Assembly (NCBI GenBank): GCA_008933995.1
Contig: WARS01000015.1
Span: forward strand, 4,452,173 to 4,516,172
DNA: 64,000 nucleotides
Direction: 5' to 3'
Origin: Datnioides undecimradiatus
Taxonomy: Eukaryota; Chordata; Actinopteri; Lobotiformes; Datnioididae
A program made the translations under genes and the position numbers. The notes beneath the pieces were generated by a model. It was not told the origin of the DNA. It saw only the letters and a program-made list of their open reading frames with translations, and made no database searches. Below, in pieces: positions 59,001 to 64,000 of the stretch (positions are counted from its first letter, which is position 1; each line of letters opens with the position of its first letter).

Positions 59001-60278
59001 TACTAACTTCTTGAATCAAACTGCTCAGTGTTGTAGCTTCAAAGCTGGAAGGCGGCCTGTCCTTGCTTTTGCCTTTTGTGCTTTTTATCAAAAGGTCTTA
59101 TTCATGTTATTCATGTATATCATTAATATAGAATCTCTCTGGGATTACGAACTCACACCTTCCTGACACTTTTTTAACATAAAGTCACTCTTCGCGGTCG
59201 TTCTTACCGTACGTTGGCACGCTGCATAGACTGAACGGTATCTCGAAGCGTATACTCACTCTTCACTCTTCCTAAGGCTTTCATAACATCTGCTCTTCTA
59301 CAACAATCTTTTGATTTCCATGCATCTTTTCTTGCTCTCTAGATTTTGTTTGCTGTGCTTTATGGTGCCGTCTTTTCCGAACTGTGCATGTTTATCAAAT
59401 GGATCTTTTCGTGTAAATATATTCTTTTTTTTCCTCACTACCTGGCTGAGGTGACTGATTATGAGACTTTGACTGCAGCCTGTGATTTGCTGCTCTAGCC
59501 ACGATCTTTGTGTTGAAATGAACCCCTGGCCACGGAAGATGAGATAAAGCTCTGAAGAGAAAAATGTCTTACTGTGTGACCTTTTCTGATGAATATGATG
59601 GGAACATTACTTGAAGTGTGCACTCAGTCTGTTTTTAACCTCTATAAACTAAGAATAACTGGCTTCAAATTGGTGAACATTTGATTAGCAGCTCAAAAAT
59701 GACCAATGAGTTTAATTGTTACTAAATGAAACGTTTGGCTTTATATTTACAGACTGGTGTTCCACTTTAAGTGTTCTGTTATTTAAAATGACAACAAGCT
59801 GTGAGTTTCTAGTATCTTCAACTTGCTAATTGTGTGATGTTTGTTTTTTCTCTCTCTCTCTCTGTTTTTTTCCTCCCAAATCTGTTTTCCCTCTCTCGTG
59901 ACATGGATCCAATCACTCCACTGGACTACAATCATTTTCCACCTCGATGAACATCACCTGTGATTGGATCAAAAACAAAAAACCCTCTTCCTGTCATCTG
60001 AACCCTCTCCTGACCAATCACATGGCTCTGCCTGCCGTTTGACCATTTCTAATGGTTCTGCCCTGTGTGTGTGTGTGTGTGTGTGTGATGTGTGTGTGAT
60101 TGTTTCCCCCCTCCCCTTCTTTCAAATTCCCCCTGTATTTCTTCTTCCTGGTCTGTGGAAAGCAAATGAAGAATCTTGGGCGGAAGGCAGTTTCTGCGTG
60201 CTCGTTAAAAAGAACAATCTTTGCCAGAGGAAAGTGCTGCAGCAACTGTGCTGCAGAACGTGCTCGCAAAAGGGGTGA
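10669..60278 (+). CDS. pcsk5: pcsk5, proprotein convertase PC5/6, form A (21 exons, 924 residues)
   Basis: Twenty-one exons total 2775 coding bases with all phases consistent. The product is a secretory-pathway serine protease that cleaves precursors after paired basic residues. In vertebrates PC5 processes TGF-beta-family growth factors such as GDF11, lipases and adhesion proteins. Order of parts: signal peptide 1-28; propeptide 29-110 with secondary site RTIKR78 and activation site RIKR110; subtilisin domain about 111-460 with Asp180, His221, Asn322 (oxyanion hole) and Ser395; P domain about 465-610 with RGD 528-530; cysteine-rich furin-like repeats about 641-886; PLAC module about 887-924 ending CCRTCSQKG. 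From memory human PC5A is 913 residues, so this is full length; most of the difference is an insertion after residue 111. The [19 protein letters not shown] end is specific to the soluble A form, which tethers to heparan sulphate through the Cys-rich domain. Whether this is teleost pcsk5a or pcsk5b is open. Confidence 0.95.
10849..15434 (+). other. pcsk5 intron 1
   Basis: A 4.6-kb intron with no exon or recognisable mobile element. There is a C-rich stretch near 12280-12350 and scattered simple sequence. Confidence 0.7.
15435..15539 (+). CDS. pcsk5: pcsk5 exon 2: propeptide with secondary cleavage site
   Basis: It encodes residues 61-95, including [25 protein letters not shown]78 is the internal propeptide site. 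His72 aligns with the pH-sensing His69 of furin, six residues before the Arg. The exon ends FISMEPK. Confidence 0.95.
19553..19615. repeat. GA/GGGA-rich purine tract
   Basis: Runs of gagagaga, gggagggagggagg and gagagagag occur within 65 bases. The surroundings up to 19790 are also purine-rich on this strand. It gives false Ser/Leu-rich open frames on the other strand. Confidence 0.8.
20179..20210. repeat. CAG/AGC triplet repeat, imperfect
   Basis: The pattern is (AGC)5 then agagcagcagagcagcag, inside intron 2. It is short and interrupted. Confidence 0.85.
21180..21240 (+). repeat. fragment of dispersed teleost repeat
   Basis: The stretch around gctcaaggacacttcag with a preceding GGGATTCAG resembles the middle of a very common fish interspersed repeat, of which a longer copy lies at 44955-45190. 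The boundaries are approximate. Confidence 0.4.
23758..23788. repeat. TG dinucleotide repeat at exon 3 acceptor
   Basis: About 15 TG units end five bases before the exon 3 start (…tgtgtgtgttTCAG|GTG). The repeat stands where a polypyrimidine tract would normally be. Confidence 0.95.
23794..23946 (+). CDS. pcsk5: pcsk5 exon 3: activation cleavage site and inserted linker
   Basis: Residues 96-146. [15 protein letters not shown] ends the propeptide; cleavage is expected after Arg110. Then comes a Pro/Ser/Asn-rich linker ([20 protein letters not shown]) before the conserved [13 protein letters not shown]. The linker is about 13 residues longer than in mammalian PC5 as I recall it. The exon is 153 bp, phase 0 at both ends. 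Donor GTGAGT. Confidence 0.95.
23947..25003 (+). other. pcsk5 intron 3
   Basis: A 1.06-kb intron with a CA repeat at 24410-24444. Nothing else was seen. Confidence 0.75.
24410..24444. repeat. CA dinucleotide repeat
   Basis: About 17 CA units in intron 3. Confidence 0.95.
25004..25147 (+). CDS. pcsk5: pcsk5 exon 4: catalytic Asp180
   Basis: Residues 147-194: [20 protein letters not shown], then [20 protein letters not shown] and HPDLFQNY. In TILDDGIE the first Asp (180) is the catalytic acid and the second lines the S1 pocket, as in furin. Acceptor tctctccag, donor GTGAGT. Confidence 0.95.
25231..26036. mobile_element. decayed non-autonomous DNA transposon
   Basis: The left end (ttcagaaaagtttg…aaataaaaacagaatg) and right end (cattctgtttttattt…cagtatcccaacttttttgg) are inverted copies. 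They match the termini of a very common fish class II element whose end I recall as CCAATTCCAAAAAAGTTGGG. The interior gattctctgaatcttttaat and following bases also fit that family. It is about 0.8 kb, shorter than full-length copies, with no transposase frame. It starts about 85 bases after exon 4. Confidence 0.7.
26673..26749 (+). CDS. pcsk5: pcsk5 exon 5
   Basis: Residues 195-219 plus two bases of Lys220: [20 protein letters not shown] then ATNEN. This is the calcium-binding and substrate-groove region with the conserved DVNGND and PMPRYD. The donor is GTAATA, so an unspliced message would read K-stop-stop. Confidence 0.93.
26750..30485 (+). other. pcsk5 intron 5
   Basis: A 3.7-kb intron with TG-rich patches near 27040-27070 and 27140-27165 and a MITE-like repeat at 28740-29137. 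No exon-like sequence was found. Confidence 0.7.
28740..29137. mobile_element. MITE-like dispersed teleost repeat
   Basis: It contains gagtagatgagaagattgat, four tandem GCTTA units (28845-28866), a gactgggaaaagggaaacgg core and a right end reading aagcatatttcccaaaatgt. These are the landmarks of an abundant short fish repeat with inverted ends. The left end (aaatacgtatttatt) is a degraded inverted match to the right end. No coding capacity. Confidence 0.65.
30486..30574 (+). CDS. pcsk5: pcsk5 exon 6: catalytic His221
   Basis: The first base completes Lys220. Residues 221-249 are [20 protein letters not shown] then [17 protein letters not shown] holds the catalytic His and NNS is a potential N-glycosylation site. 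Donor GTGAGT. Confidence 0.95.
30821..30981. mobile_element. 161-bp MITE with 36-bp terminal inverted repeats
   Basis: The left arm 30821-30856 and the right arm 30946-30981 are inverted copies, 35 of 36 bases matching (atatcgtcacc… and …ggtgacgatat). The 89-bp centre is AT-rich. It has no coding capacity and ends 56 bases before exon 7. Its superfamily is not known to me; such elements recur in fish genomes. Confidence 0.85.
31038..31210 (+). CDS. pcsk5: pcsk5 exon 7: catalytic domain
   Basis: Residues 251-307 after split Gly250: [57 protein letters not shown]. The [16 protein letters not shown] substrate-binding segment is almost invariant in convertases. Donor GTGAGC. Confidence 0.95.
31211..34237 (+). 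other. pcsk5 intron 7
   Basis: A 3.0-kb intron with a CA repeat at 31569-31606, a C/T-rich block (32400-32480) and an AT-rich block (33140-33790). No exon found. Confidence 0.7.
31569..31606. repeat. CA dinucleotide repeat
   Basis: About 19 CA units in intron 7. Confidence 0.95.
34238..34450 (+). CDS. pcsk5: pcsk5 exon 8: oxyanion-hole Asn322
   Basis: Residues 308-378: [77 protein letters not shown] carries the oxyanion Asn. [15 protein letters not shown] and EECSS are convertase signatures. Donor GTAAGA. Confidence 0.96.
34757..34792. repeat. CA dinucleotide repeat
   Basis: About 18 CA units in intron 8. Confidence 0.95.
34926..34982. repeat. compound TG / GA / TG repeat
   Basis: (TG)n, then gagagagagaga, then (TG)n, in intron 8. 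Confidence 0.93.
35617..35717 (+). CDS. pcsk5: pcsk5 exon 9: catalytic Ser395
   Basis: Residues 379-411: [20 protein letters not shown] then [13 protein letters not shown], plus two bases of Asn412. Ser395 in GTSASAP is the nucleophile. With exons 4, 6 and 8 the catalytic set is complete, so the enzyme should be active. Confidence 0.96.
35718..40547 (+). other. pcsk5 intron 9
   Basis: A 4.8-kb intron, mostly AT-rich. It includes a cluster of homeodomain-type TAATTA motifs (38379-38578). No exon or clear mobile element found. Confidence 0.7.
38379..38578. promoter_or_regulatory. cluster of TAATTA/ATTA motifs, possible enhancer
   Basis: Six or more ATTA/TAAT cores, most in TTAATTA or ATTAAT form, occur in about 200 bases. 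This could be a homeodomain-bound enhancer or just AT-rich intron. It is motif-based only. Confidence 0.25.
40548..40651 (+). CDS. pcsk5: pcsk5 exon 10: end of catalytic domain
   Basis: The first base completes Asn412. Residues 413-446 are [20 protein letters not shown] then [21 protein letters not shown] and WKTNAAG are conserved. The donor (g|GTACAC) runs straight into a CA repeat. Confidence 0.94.
40653..40695. repeat. CA dinucleotide repeat forming the exon 10 donor flank
   Basis: About 20 CA units start at position +2/+3 of the exon 10 5' splice site, so intron bases +3 to +6 are acac rather than the usual aagt. Confidence 0.95.
41483..41531. repeat. TG dinucleotide repeat, interrupted
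   Basis: TG units with two interrupting AT steps, in intron 10. Confidence 0.93.
42178..42295 (+). CDS. pcsk5: pcsk5 exon 11: catalytic/P domain junction
   Basis: Residues 448-485: [38 protein letters not shown], flanked by split Val447 and Arg486. [11 protein letters not shown] closes the subtilisin fold and VP-QHVC opens the P domain. Donor GTGGAA. Confidence 0.95.
42357..42752 (-). mobile_element. degenerate Tc1/mariner-like transposon fragment
   Basis: The end tacactacatggtcaaaag is a typical terminus of a fish Tc1-like family. On the minus strand around 42527-42556, one frame reads YLWD-stop-LERQL, a broken form of the HLWDxLERR piece near the transposase C-terminus. Stops and frame changes show it is dead. 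The far end was not found; the segment from about 42630 seems to run in the opposite sense, so the copy is rearranged. Confidence 0.65.
43024..43086. repeat. long CA dinucleotide repeat
   Basis: About 31 uninterrupted CA units, the longest microsatellite in the window. Confidence 0.96.
44955..45190 (+). repeat. dispersed teleost repeat, SINE-like
   Basis: The order is gcatttgtatagtccttt, cattcaaagccctt…, cacacactcacacacc, gagctaccatgc, catcaggggc, ggggatcagcc and gctctacctcctgag. It follows a very abundant fish interspersed repeat, diverged here. The class is not certain. Confidence 0.6.
45974..46041. repeat. CTAT/CTGT tetranucleotide repeat
   Basis: About 17 tetramers alternating CTAT and CTGT, in intron 11. 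Confidence 0.95.
46425..46613 (+). CDS. pcsk5: pcsk5 exon 12: P domain with RGD
   Basis: Residues 487-548: [80 protein letters not shown] is the P-domain core and RGD is at 528-530. NLT is a potential N-glycosylation site. Donor GTAAAG. Confidence 0.96.
46614..47019 (+). other. pcsk5 intron 12
   Basis: A 406-bp intron. A TG repeat (46962-46998) fills the place of the pyrimidine tract before exon 13. Confidence 0.8.
46962..46998. repeat. TG dinucleotide repeat near exon 13 acceptor
   Basis: About 18 TG units end 21 bases before the exon 13 start; the bases between (aatgggtgtgtgaatatgcag) are also TG-rich. Confidence 0.95.
47020..47156 (+). CDS. pcsk5: pcsk5 exon 13: P domain
   Basis: Residues 550-594: [45 protein letters not shown], with split Arg549 and Gly595. 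HCWGE-AAGDW-LE is the P-domain signature. The acceptor is poor in pyrimidines (gaatatgcag). Confidence 0.95.
47157..47714 (+). other. pcsk5 intron 13
   Basis: A 558-bp intron. Nothing recognised. Confidence 0.8.
47715..47849 (+). CDS. pcsk5: pcsk5 exon 14: end of P domain and linker
   Basis: Residues 596-639: [20 protein letters not shown] then [20 protein letters not shown] and [17 protein letters not shown] ends the P domain. The acidic linker to the Cys-rich domain is poorly conserved. Confidence 0.95.
48123..48225 (+). CDS. pcsk5: pcsk5 exon 15: first Cys-rich repeat
   Basis: Residues 641-673: [20 protein letters not shown] then [14 protein letters not shown]-x3-C…GC-GPGP-HC-NC is the furin-like repeat pattern and NNT is a potential glycosylation site. 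The donor is GTCAGA, weaker than consensus. Confidence 0.94.
50755..50782. repeat. TG dinucleotide repeat
   Basis: About 13 TG units in intron 15. Confidence 0.93.
51017..51039. repeat. TA dinucleotide repeat
   Basis: About 11 TA units followed by a second short TA patch, in intron 15. Confidence 0.9.
51384..51577 (+). CDS. pcsk5: pcsk5 exon 16: Cys-rich repeats
   Basis: Residues 675-738: [64 protein letters not shown]. It shows the regular CxxC and C-x2-C spacing of furin-like repeats. Acceptor tttttcag, donor GTACGT. Confidence 0.95.
51578..53767 (+). other. pcsk5 intron 16
   Basis: A 2.2-kb intron whose last 300 bases (about 53470-53767) are strongly C/T-rich. Nothing else seen. Confidence 0.7.
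53768..53852 (+). CDS. pcsk5: pcsk5 exon 17: Cys-rich repeat
   Basis: Residues 740-766: [20 protein letters not shown] then TECKPGM, with split Asp739 and Ser767. The small exon carries one half-repeat. Donor GTAAGC. Confidence 0.93.
53853..56123 (+). other. pcsk5 intron 17
   Basis: A 2.3-kb intron. The stretch 54505-54600 (cttatccaaagtgctttaca and cattcaccca) looks like the start of the same dispersed repeat family as at 44955. Otherwise nothing recognised. Confidence 0.65.
54505..54600 (+). repeat. fragment of dispersed teleost repeat
   Basis: The bases cttatccaaagtgctttaca then gcattcacccat match the 5' part of the family seen at 44955-45190. It is truncated, and the edges are approximate. 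Confidence 0.45.
56124..56227 (+). CDS. pcsk5: pcsk5 exon 18: Cys-rich repeat
   Basis: Residues 768-801: [20 protein letters not shown] then [19 protein letters not shown]-xCATCAG matches PC5 closely. Donor GTAGGA. Confidence 0.94.
56361..56499 (+). CDS. pcsk5: pcsk5 exon 19: Cys-rich repeat
   Basis: Residues 803-847: [45 protein letters not shown]. Intron 18 before it is only 133 bp. Donor GTAAGT after two bases of Lys848. Confidence 0.94.
56500..58439 (+). other. pcsk5 intron 19
   Basis: A 1.9-kb intron. Nothing recognised. Confidence 0.7.
58440..58555 (+). CDS. pcsk5: pcsk5 exon 20: last shared Cys-rich exon
   Basis: Residues 849-886: [20 protein letters not shown] then [18 protein letters not shown]. 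In mammals the A and B forms diverge after the equivalent TICKD. The donor GTGAGT is phase 1, compatible with exon 21 or with a more distant B exon. Confidence 0.94.
58556..60162 (+). other. pcsk5 intron 20
   Basis: A 1.6-kb intron with a TG repeat and a CT-rich segment in its last 100 bases. No other exon-like sequence. Confidence 0.75.
60064..60098. repeat. TG repeat upstream of exon 21
   Basis: About 12 TG units, one interruption, then four more, ending 64 bases before the exon 21 acceptor, where a branch point could lie. Confidence 0.93.
60163..60278 (+). CDS. pcsk5: pcsk5 exon 21: PC5A-specific PLAC end
   Basis: Codon 887 (Ala) is split with exon 20, then [37 protein letters not shown] and TGA at 60276-60278. 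This is the PLAC-type Cys module of soluble PC5A, nearly identical to mammals. The acceptor gtctgtggaaag lacks pyrimidines next to the AG and is weak. Confidence 0.94.
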
Positions 60279-60563
60279 CGGGACATACTCACTGGGCATA
60301 AAGGGAGTGCGGGGGGGTGTGTGGGGGCACAGGGGACACCCCTCCTTCTCAACCCCCCCTTTGCCCACTCATTCACAGTCACATAATTTATAAGAGAATC
60401 TGTGCCTCTTAAAGGGACTGCATCGGAGGTGCGATGGCAGGACTACAACAAACCTACCTTTTTTCTGTACTGGGACACACACACGTGGTCAGGGTGTAAA
60501 ATGACTGGGACTTATTTCAAGAACAAACGTGCAAATGAAAACAAAAGTGAAAACAAACAAAAG

Positions 60564-60569
60564 AATAAA
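60564..60569 (+). terminator. pcsk5: candidate proximal pcsk5 poly(A) signal
   Basis: AATAAA 286 bases after the stop, followed by gtgtcggtattttgtg, a GT-rich downstream element. This would give a short 3' UTR. Confidence 0.4.
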
Positions 60570-61268
60570 AAAGTGTCGGTATTTTGTGACCAAAGCATCG
60601 ATGCCAAAATAATTGAACCTTCTTTTTTGTTGCCAGTGTAGGAAGCATAGCTTAAAACAGGAGCCACTCAGCCTGTGAATCTCTGAATAAGTCTGTGTGC
60701 ATTTTTATTTTGGCTCCTCTTCCTCCTCACTCTCCAGTGTTAACGATAAACAGATGGAAAGTGAACATACAGTAGGGAAGGCCCTGGTTTTCTGCCTGTA
60801 AATATACGTCAGAGGAAAAAAAGAAGCTCACTCAGTAATGTGAAAATAATGTCTGTCTGGGCTGACTATGGCTGTTCAGGGGAGGGAAGACAAATTCACA
60901 CACGCACGTACACACACAGAAAAAGATATATATATATATATGCACCACATACACTTATAAACATGAACTCAGACACATAAATCAAGTACCACTTGAAGTT
61001 ATATGCTACAGTGTCCCAAGCCTGATGCACGTTACTGACCAAAATCACCTCATTTCATTTATTTAAAAACATAAACCTGCCCTCTGAATAGTGTGTGTGT
61101 TTGTCTTTATTGGTGTGCGTGTAGGAGAATGCCATTAATTCTTAATGTAAGCCCAGACAGCATTGATTCATTCCAGAGGTACTACAAGACGAGTCGATAG
61201 TCATTCCTTCTGGAGCTTTCTGCAGGGAAGGAAATGCTGCAGTGAGTTATAATGAATTTGTGGTACTG

Positions 61269-61549
61269 GGGATGCACCGATGCCCATTTTTCACCCATGA
61301 TGCAGATTCTGGATACTAAACTTTTGCCCTAAACTGAGTATTGATTCCATCCATTACTGTGACTGAACAATTTCAAGCTCCACAATTACTTTGTTGTCAC
61401 TGGATAACATAATTGATATATATATATATATTTCTCACAGGGAACTGCATTTCTGCTTTGTGTTGATTTGGTGTTCCTCATGCCATATGTAACCCCCCAT
61501 AAAAGGAACTTTGTCCAGTAATTATATTTAATCTGTATCGGTGCATCCC
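61269..61549. mobile_element. 281-bp hAT-like MITE
   Basis: Perfect 13-bp inverted ends GGGATGCACCGAT and ATCGGTGCATCCC, the known terminus of a widespread fish hAT-type non-autonomous repeat. The interior is AT-rich with no coding frame. The flanks tggtactg (left) and tgttactg (right, four bases out) could be a decayed 8-bp target duplication. Confidence 0.7.
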
Positions 61550-62242
61550 TTCATGTTACTGTTCTCAAATAAACTAGAGGTTTTAGACATTTCTACTCTT
61601 CGTCATTCCATTCAAATGGCAATGCATATCAACTGAAGTATTGCTCTACACTTTCAACACAGAAGGTCAATGATCGGCACAGAAAATATTCTGTCATTAT
61701 CATGTTTCATTCGCAGGTAAAGGTTTCTGACAGGCAGGCAGACAGCAAACTGCTGTGGTGCAAAGCTGTGACAGTTTTGCTTTCACTTATTTCAGAAAAG
61801 GGATTTTGTTTTAGGCATAGAAACACATTTGGTAGCAGAACTTTGTGTTCAGTCAACCCAGGAAAAATCGGAAAGCAAACACAACGAGGCAATCAATTTC
61901 TTTTTTTTTTCTATTTACATTATTATGGTTAGGGCTGAAAGTGAACAGACTGCATCACTGCTGAACCAGGAATGTGTCAGAAATGTTAAATCACATTGAG
62001 CCAAAACTGTGTTAAGGCCGACAGACTTCAGATGGTCTGGTTTCTCCCCCTGTCTGTCTCTGAACCTTACCTGATGAAACTCAAAGGTTATTCTGGTGGT
62101 GCTGGCTTCTAATAAAGAACAGCAAATATAATGTTTAAGATTCTTATTCTATTTGTGCGGGTTTTCAAACCTGCAGCTTGAGCATTTACAGTATTAGATG
62201 AATTGTTGTACTGTCAACTGGTTATGGTTCTTGATGATTTGT

Positions 62243-62248
62243 AATAAA
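62243..62248 (+). terminator. pcsk5: candidate distal pcsk5 poly(A) signal
   Basis: AATAAA followed by ttgatgactcccctgttttg. Another AATAAA lies at 62111. Either would give a 3' UTR of about 1.8-2.0 kb. Confidence 0.4.
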
Positions 62249-64000
62249 GATTGATGACTCCCCTGTTTTGGTTAACAAAAACTTATTCTTGGTCATTGTT
62301 TAAGATGACTTGAATTGACTTTAGATTGTGTGGTAGTAGACACACACACACACACACCCCTCATATAAAAAGCTGTTTTTATTGTGTACCTGTGACATAT
62401 CTGTGACAATGCATTATTAATGTTACTCAAAGTCCTAGTTTTGAAAATCTTTTTTTACTTAAGTGTTCTTATTAAAATGTTTAATCTGTTCATGTTTTTG
62501 TTTTCCTTTTAGTTCTCATCACGACCCTGTGCTTATTATGTTGACAGTGTATTAATCAGTATTATTTCATCCATTTGCATTTTTTTGTTCATCAGTGCCT
62601 CTGCATCCTTTCCAGGGAAAAAAATACGAAACCTGTTTTCACTCTATTGAGTTATTTATTTATTTATTTTTTTTTTTACAAATTCATGGAAGGGAATAAC
62701 ATCATTGAAATTCACATCATTGCTTTCAGAAACTTTTAGTTTTTTGGCACTCGATCAGATTGATTAAATGAGAGTTCCACACGCCCCAGGCAGAGCACTT
62801 AAAGGGAGACATGTGCACTCAATGACAATTAGGTGGAAGTTAAAACAGGTCATGGATGCAAAGGTTTTGCTGCATTATTACAGGTGTATGCAAGCATATA
62901 GTACAAGCTATTTTACATGCACGAGAGAGACACAATGAGCTTGACTGTAGAATTTATTTTCCCGGACAATTTTTCTTTTCTTTTCTTGCCATAGAGCAGA
63001 TATTAATATCGTAGCAGCACATATCAACAATATCAGGGCTGCAATACAAGTAACCTCATCCTAAGGGCTGCTTGAGGTGGAACAGATAAAGAAATATTGA
63101 TTGTGACCAGTTGCATTTCAACCCATAAGATATTTATTGTTCGATATTGTATATCTCCCACAATAAAGCAGGTTTTTAAATAACTCTTACCGCACACCCT
63201 GTTACCCCTATAGAAATATTTTCATTTGTTTTGTTCCAAGGAGTTGGTGAATGTATGTAACATTTGATTGATTTTGCTGAAATACTTTTCAGGAGCTCAT
63301 TGATGTGATTTAGGTTGTATTTATTTCCTTTCGGCTGAGGCAGGGGAAAAACCTGTTGTAGCCTTTGGTGTAAGTGAGTCACCATGTGTATTTTGCAGGT
63401 TATTCAGTTGATAATGTTGCACGCACAGGTGTCGAGTGTGCAGTACCTGCATCGACACTAAAACTCCGATAGAGTTTGTATGAGAGCAGCCTTACAGTAT
63501 GATTCAGACCAGTTTTTACTAAAATGAGTTAACTTTCTGGGAAGACCATAAACAACAACTGAAGTCTATATGAACTTGATTATTTATTGCACTTTAAATG
63601 CAGTCTTGCACAAAAATGCAGGTTTCAGTTCTCACCAAAGTCCCAACAAATGTAGTTTCTGTTCATCTCCTGTCATGGTTTGAGCTCTCTGCTCTGCTGA
63701 CTTTGGTCATAAATAACATTATCCCTCCAATTTTTGGTATCTGCTTACACTCAAATCATGTGGCGAGACATGAGGAGCCCTGTTGTAACTCATGGACAGG
63801 CAGCACTGTGGCTCAGTGATTGTCAGTGTGTATGTTTTGTCTTAAGGAGGTTCCCATTCCAACAGACATGTTATTGCCATGCATGGTAATAATCCTGACA
63901 TTTCCCTTAAACAAGGCACTGGCTCACTAAATAGTTAAGAAGTGCTTAGAAGACATTCCCCTGCATGGATTTATCCATGGTAATAAGTACACAATATTAG

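Larger units (their letters stand above)
60279..64000 (+). other. pcsk5 3' UTR and downstream sequence
   Basis: No Cys-rich exon for a PC5B tail and no other gene was found here. The 3' UTR end is unknown. Candidate poly(A) signals are at 60564, 62111 and 62243. TA (60925-60941, 61415-61431) and CA (62340-62357) repeats and a MITE occur. A degraded gcagcactgtggctcagtg motif near 63800 resembles the head of another common vertebrate repeat. Confidence 0.6.

Noticed and set aside
60279..64000. Search for PC5B Cys-rich or transmembrane exons
   Set aside because: No run with CxxC-type spacing between AG and GT borders was seen in any plus-strand frame.

Overview
The window is nuclear DNA of a vertebrate, almost certainly a ray-finned (teleost) fish. 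It holds two multi-exon protein genes with GT-AG introns, abundant TG/CA microsatellites, and dispersed repeats of types familiar from teleost genomes. No RNA gene, CRISPR array, phage or bacterial feature is visible, and nearly all long open frames are chance or antisense shadows of introns.

Region 1 (1-5092): the 3' part of ubap2 (ubiquitin-associated protein 2) on the + strand. Eleven exons join in frame into 445 C-terminal residues ending ...SSPYWAN. A 3' UTR follows, with a poly(A) signal at 5063. The 5' part, with the UBA domain, lies left of the window.

Region 2 (5093-about 10000): intergenic, AT-rich. No gene is recognised; a perfect DR1-type nuclear-receptor motif lies at 7444.

Region 3 (about 10000-60278): a complete pcsk5 gene (proprotein convertase subtilisin/kexin type 5, PC5/6) on the + strand. 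A GC-rich promoter/5' UTR leads into 21 coding exons, which I joined by reading splice sites and codon phase. The 924-residue product has a signal peptide, an inhibitory propeptide with two furin-like cleavage sites, a subtilisin catalytic domain (Asp180, His221, Asn322, Ser395), a P domain with RGD, a cysteine-rich domain and a C-terminal PLAC module. This is the soluble PC5A form. No exons for the long membrane-bound PC5B tail were found in the remaining 3.7 kb.

Region 4 (60279-64000): pcsk5 3' UTR and flank, with candidate poly(A) signals at 60564, 62111 and 62243 and a small hAT-like MITE.

I found no new biological system. The most notable pattern is that several pcsk5 splice sites touch or lie close to long TG or CA dinucleotide repeats: the exon 3 and exon 13 acceptors, the exon 10 donor, and the region before the PC5A-specific exon 21. 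Other items are a roughly 13-residue insertion just after the activation cleavage site, a 161-bp MITE with 36-bp inverted repeats 56 bp before exon 7, and tandem splice acceptors in ubap2.
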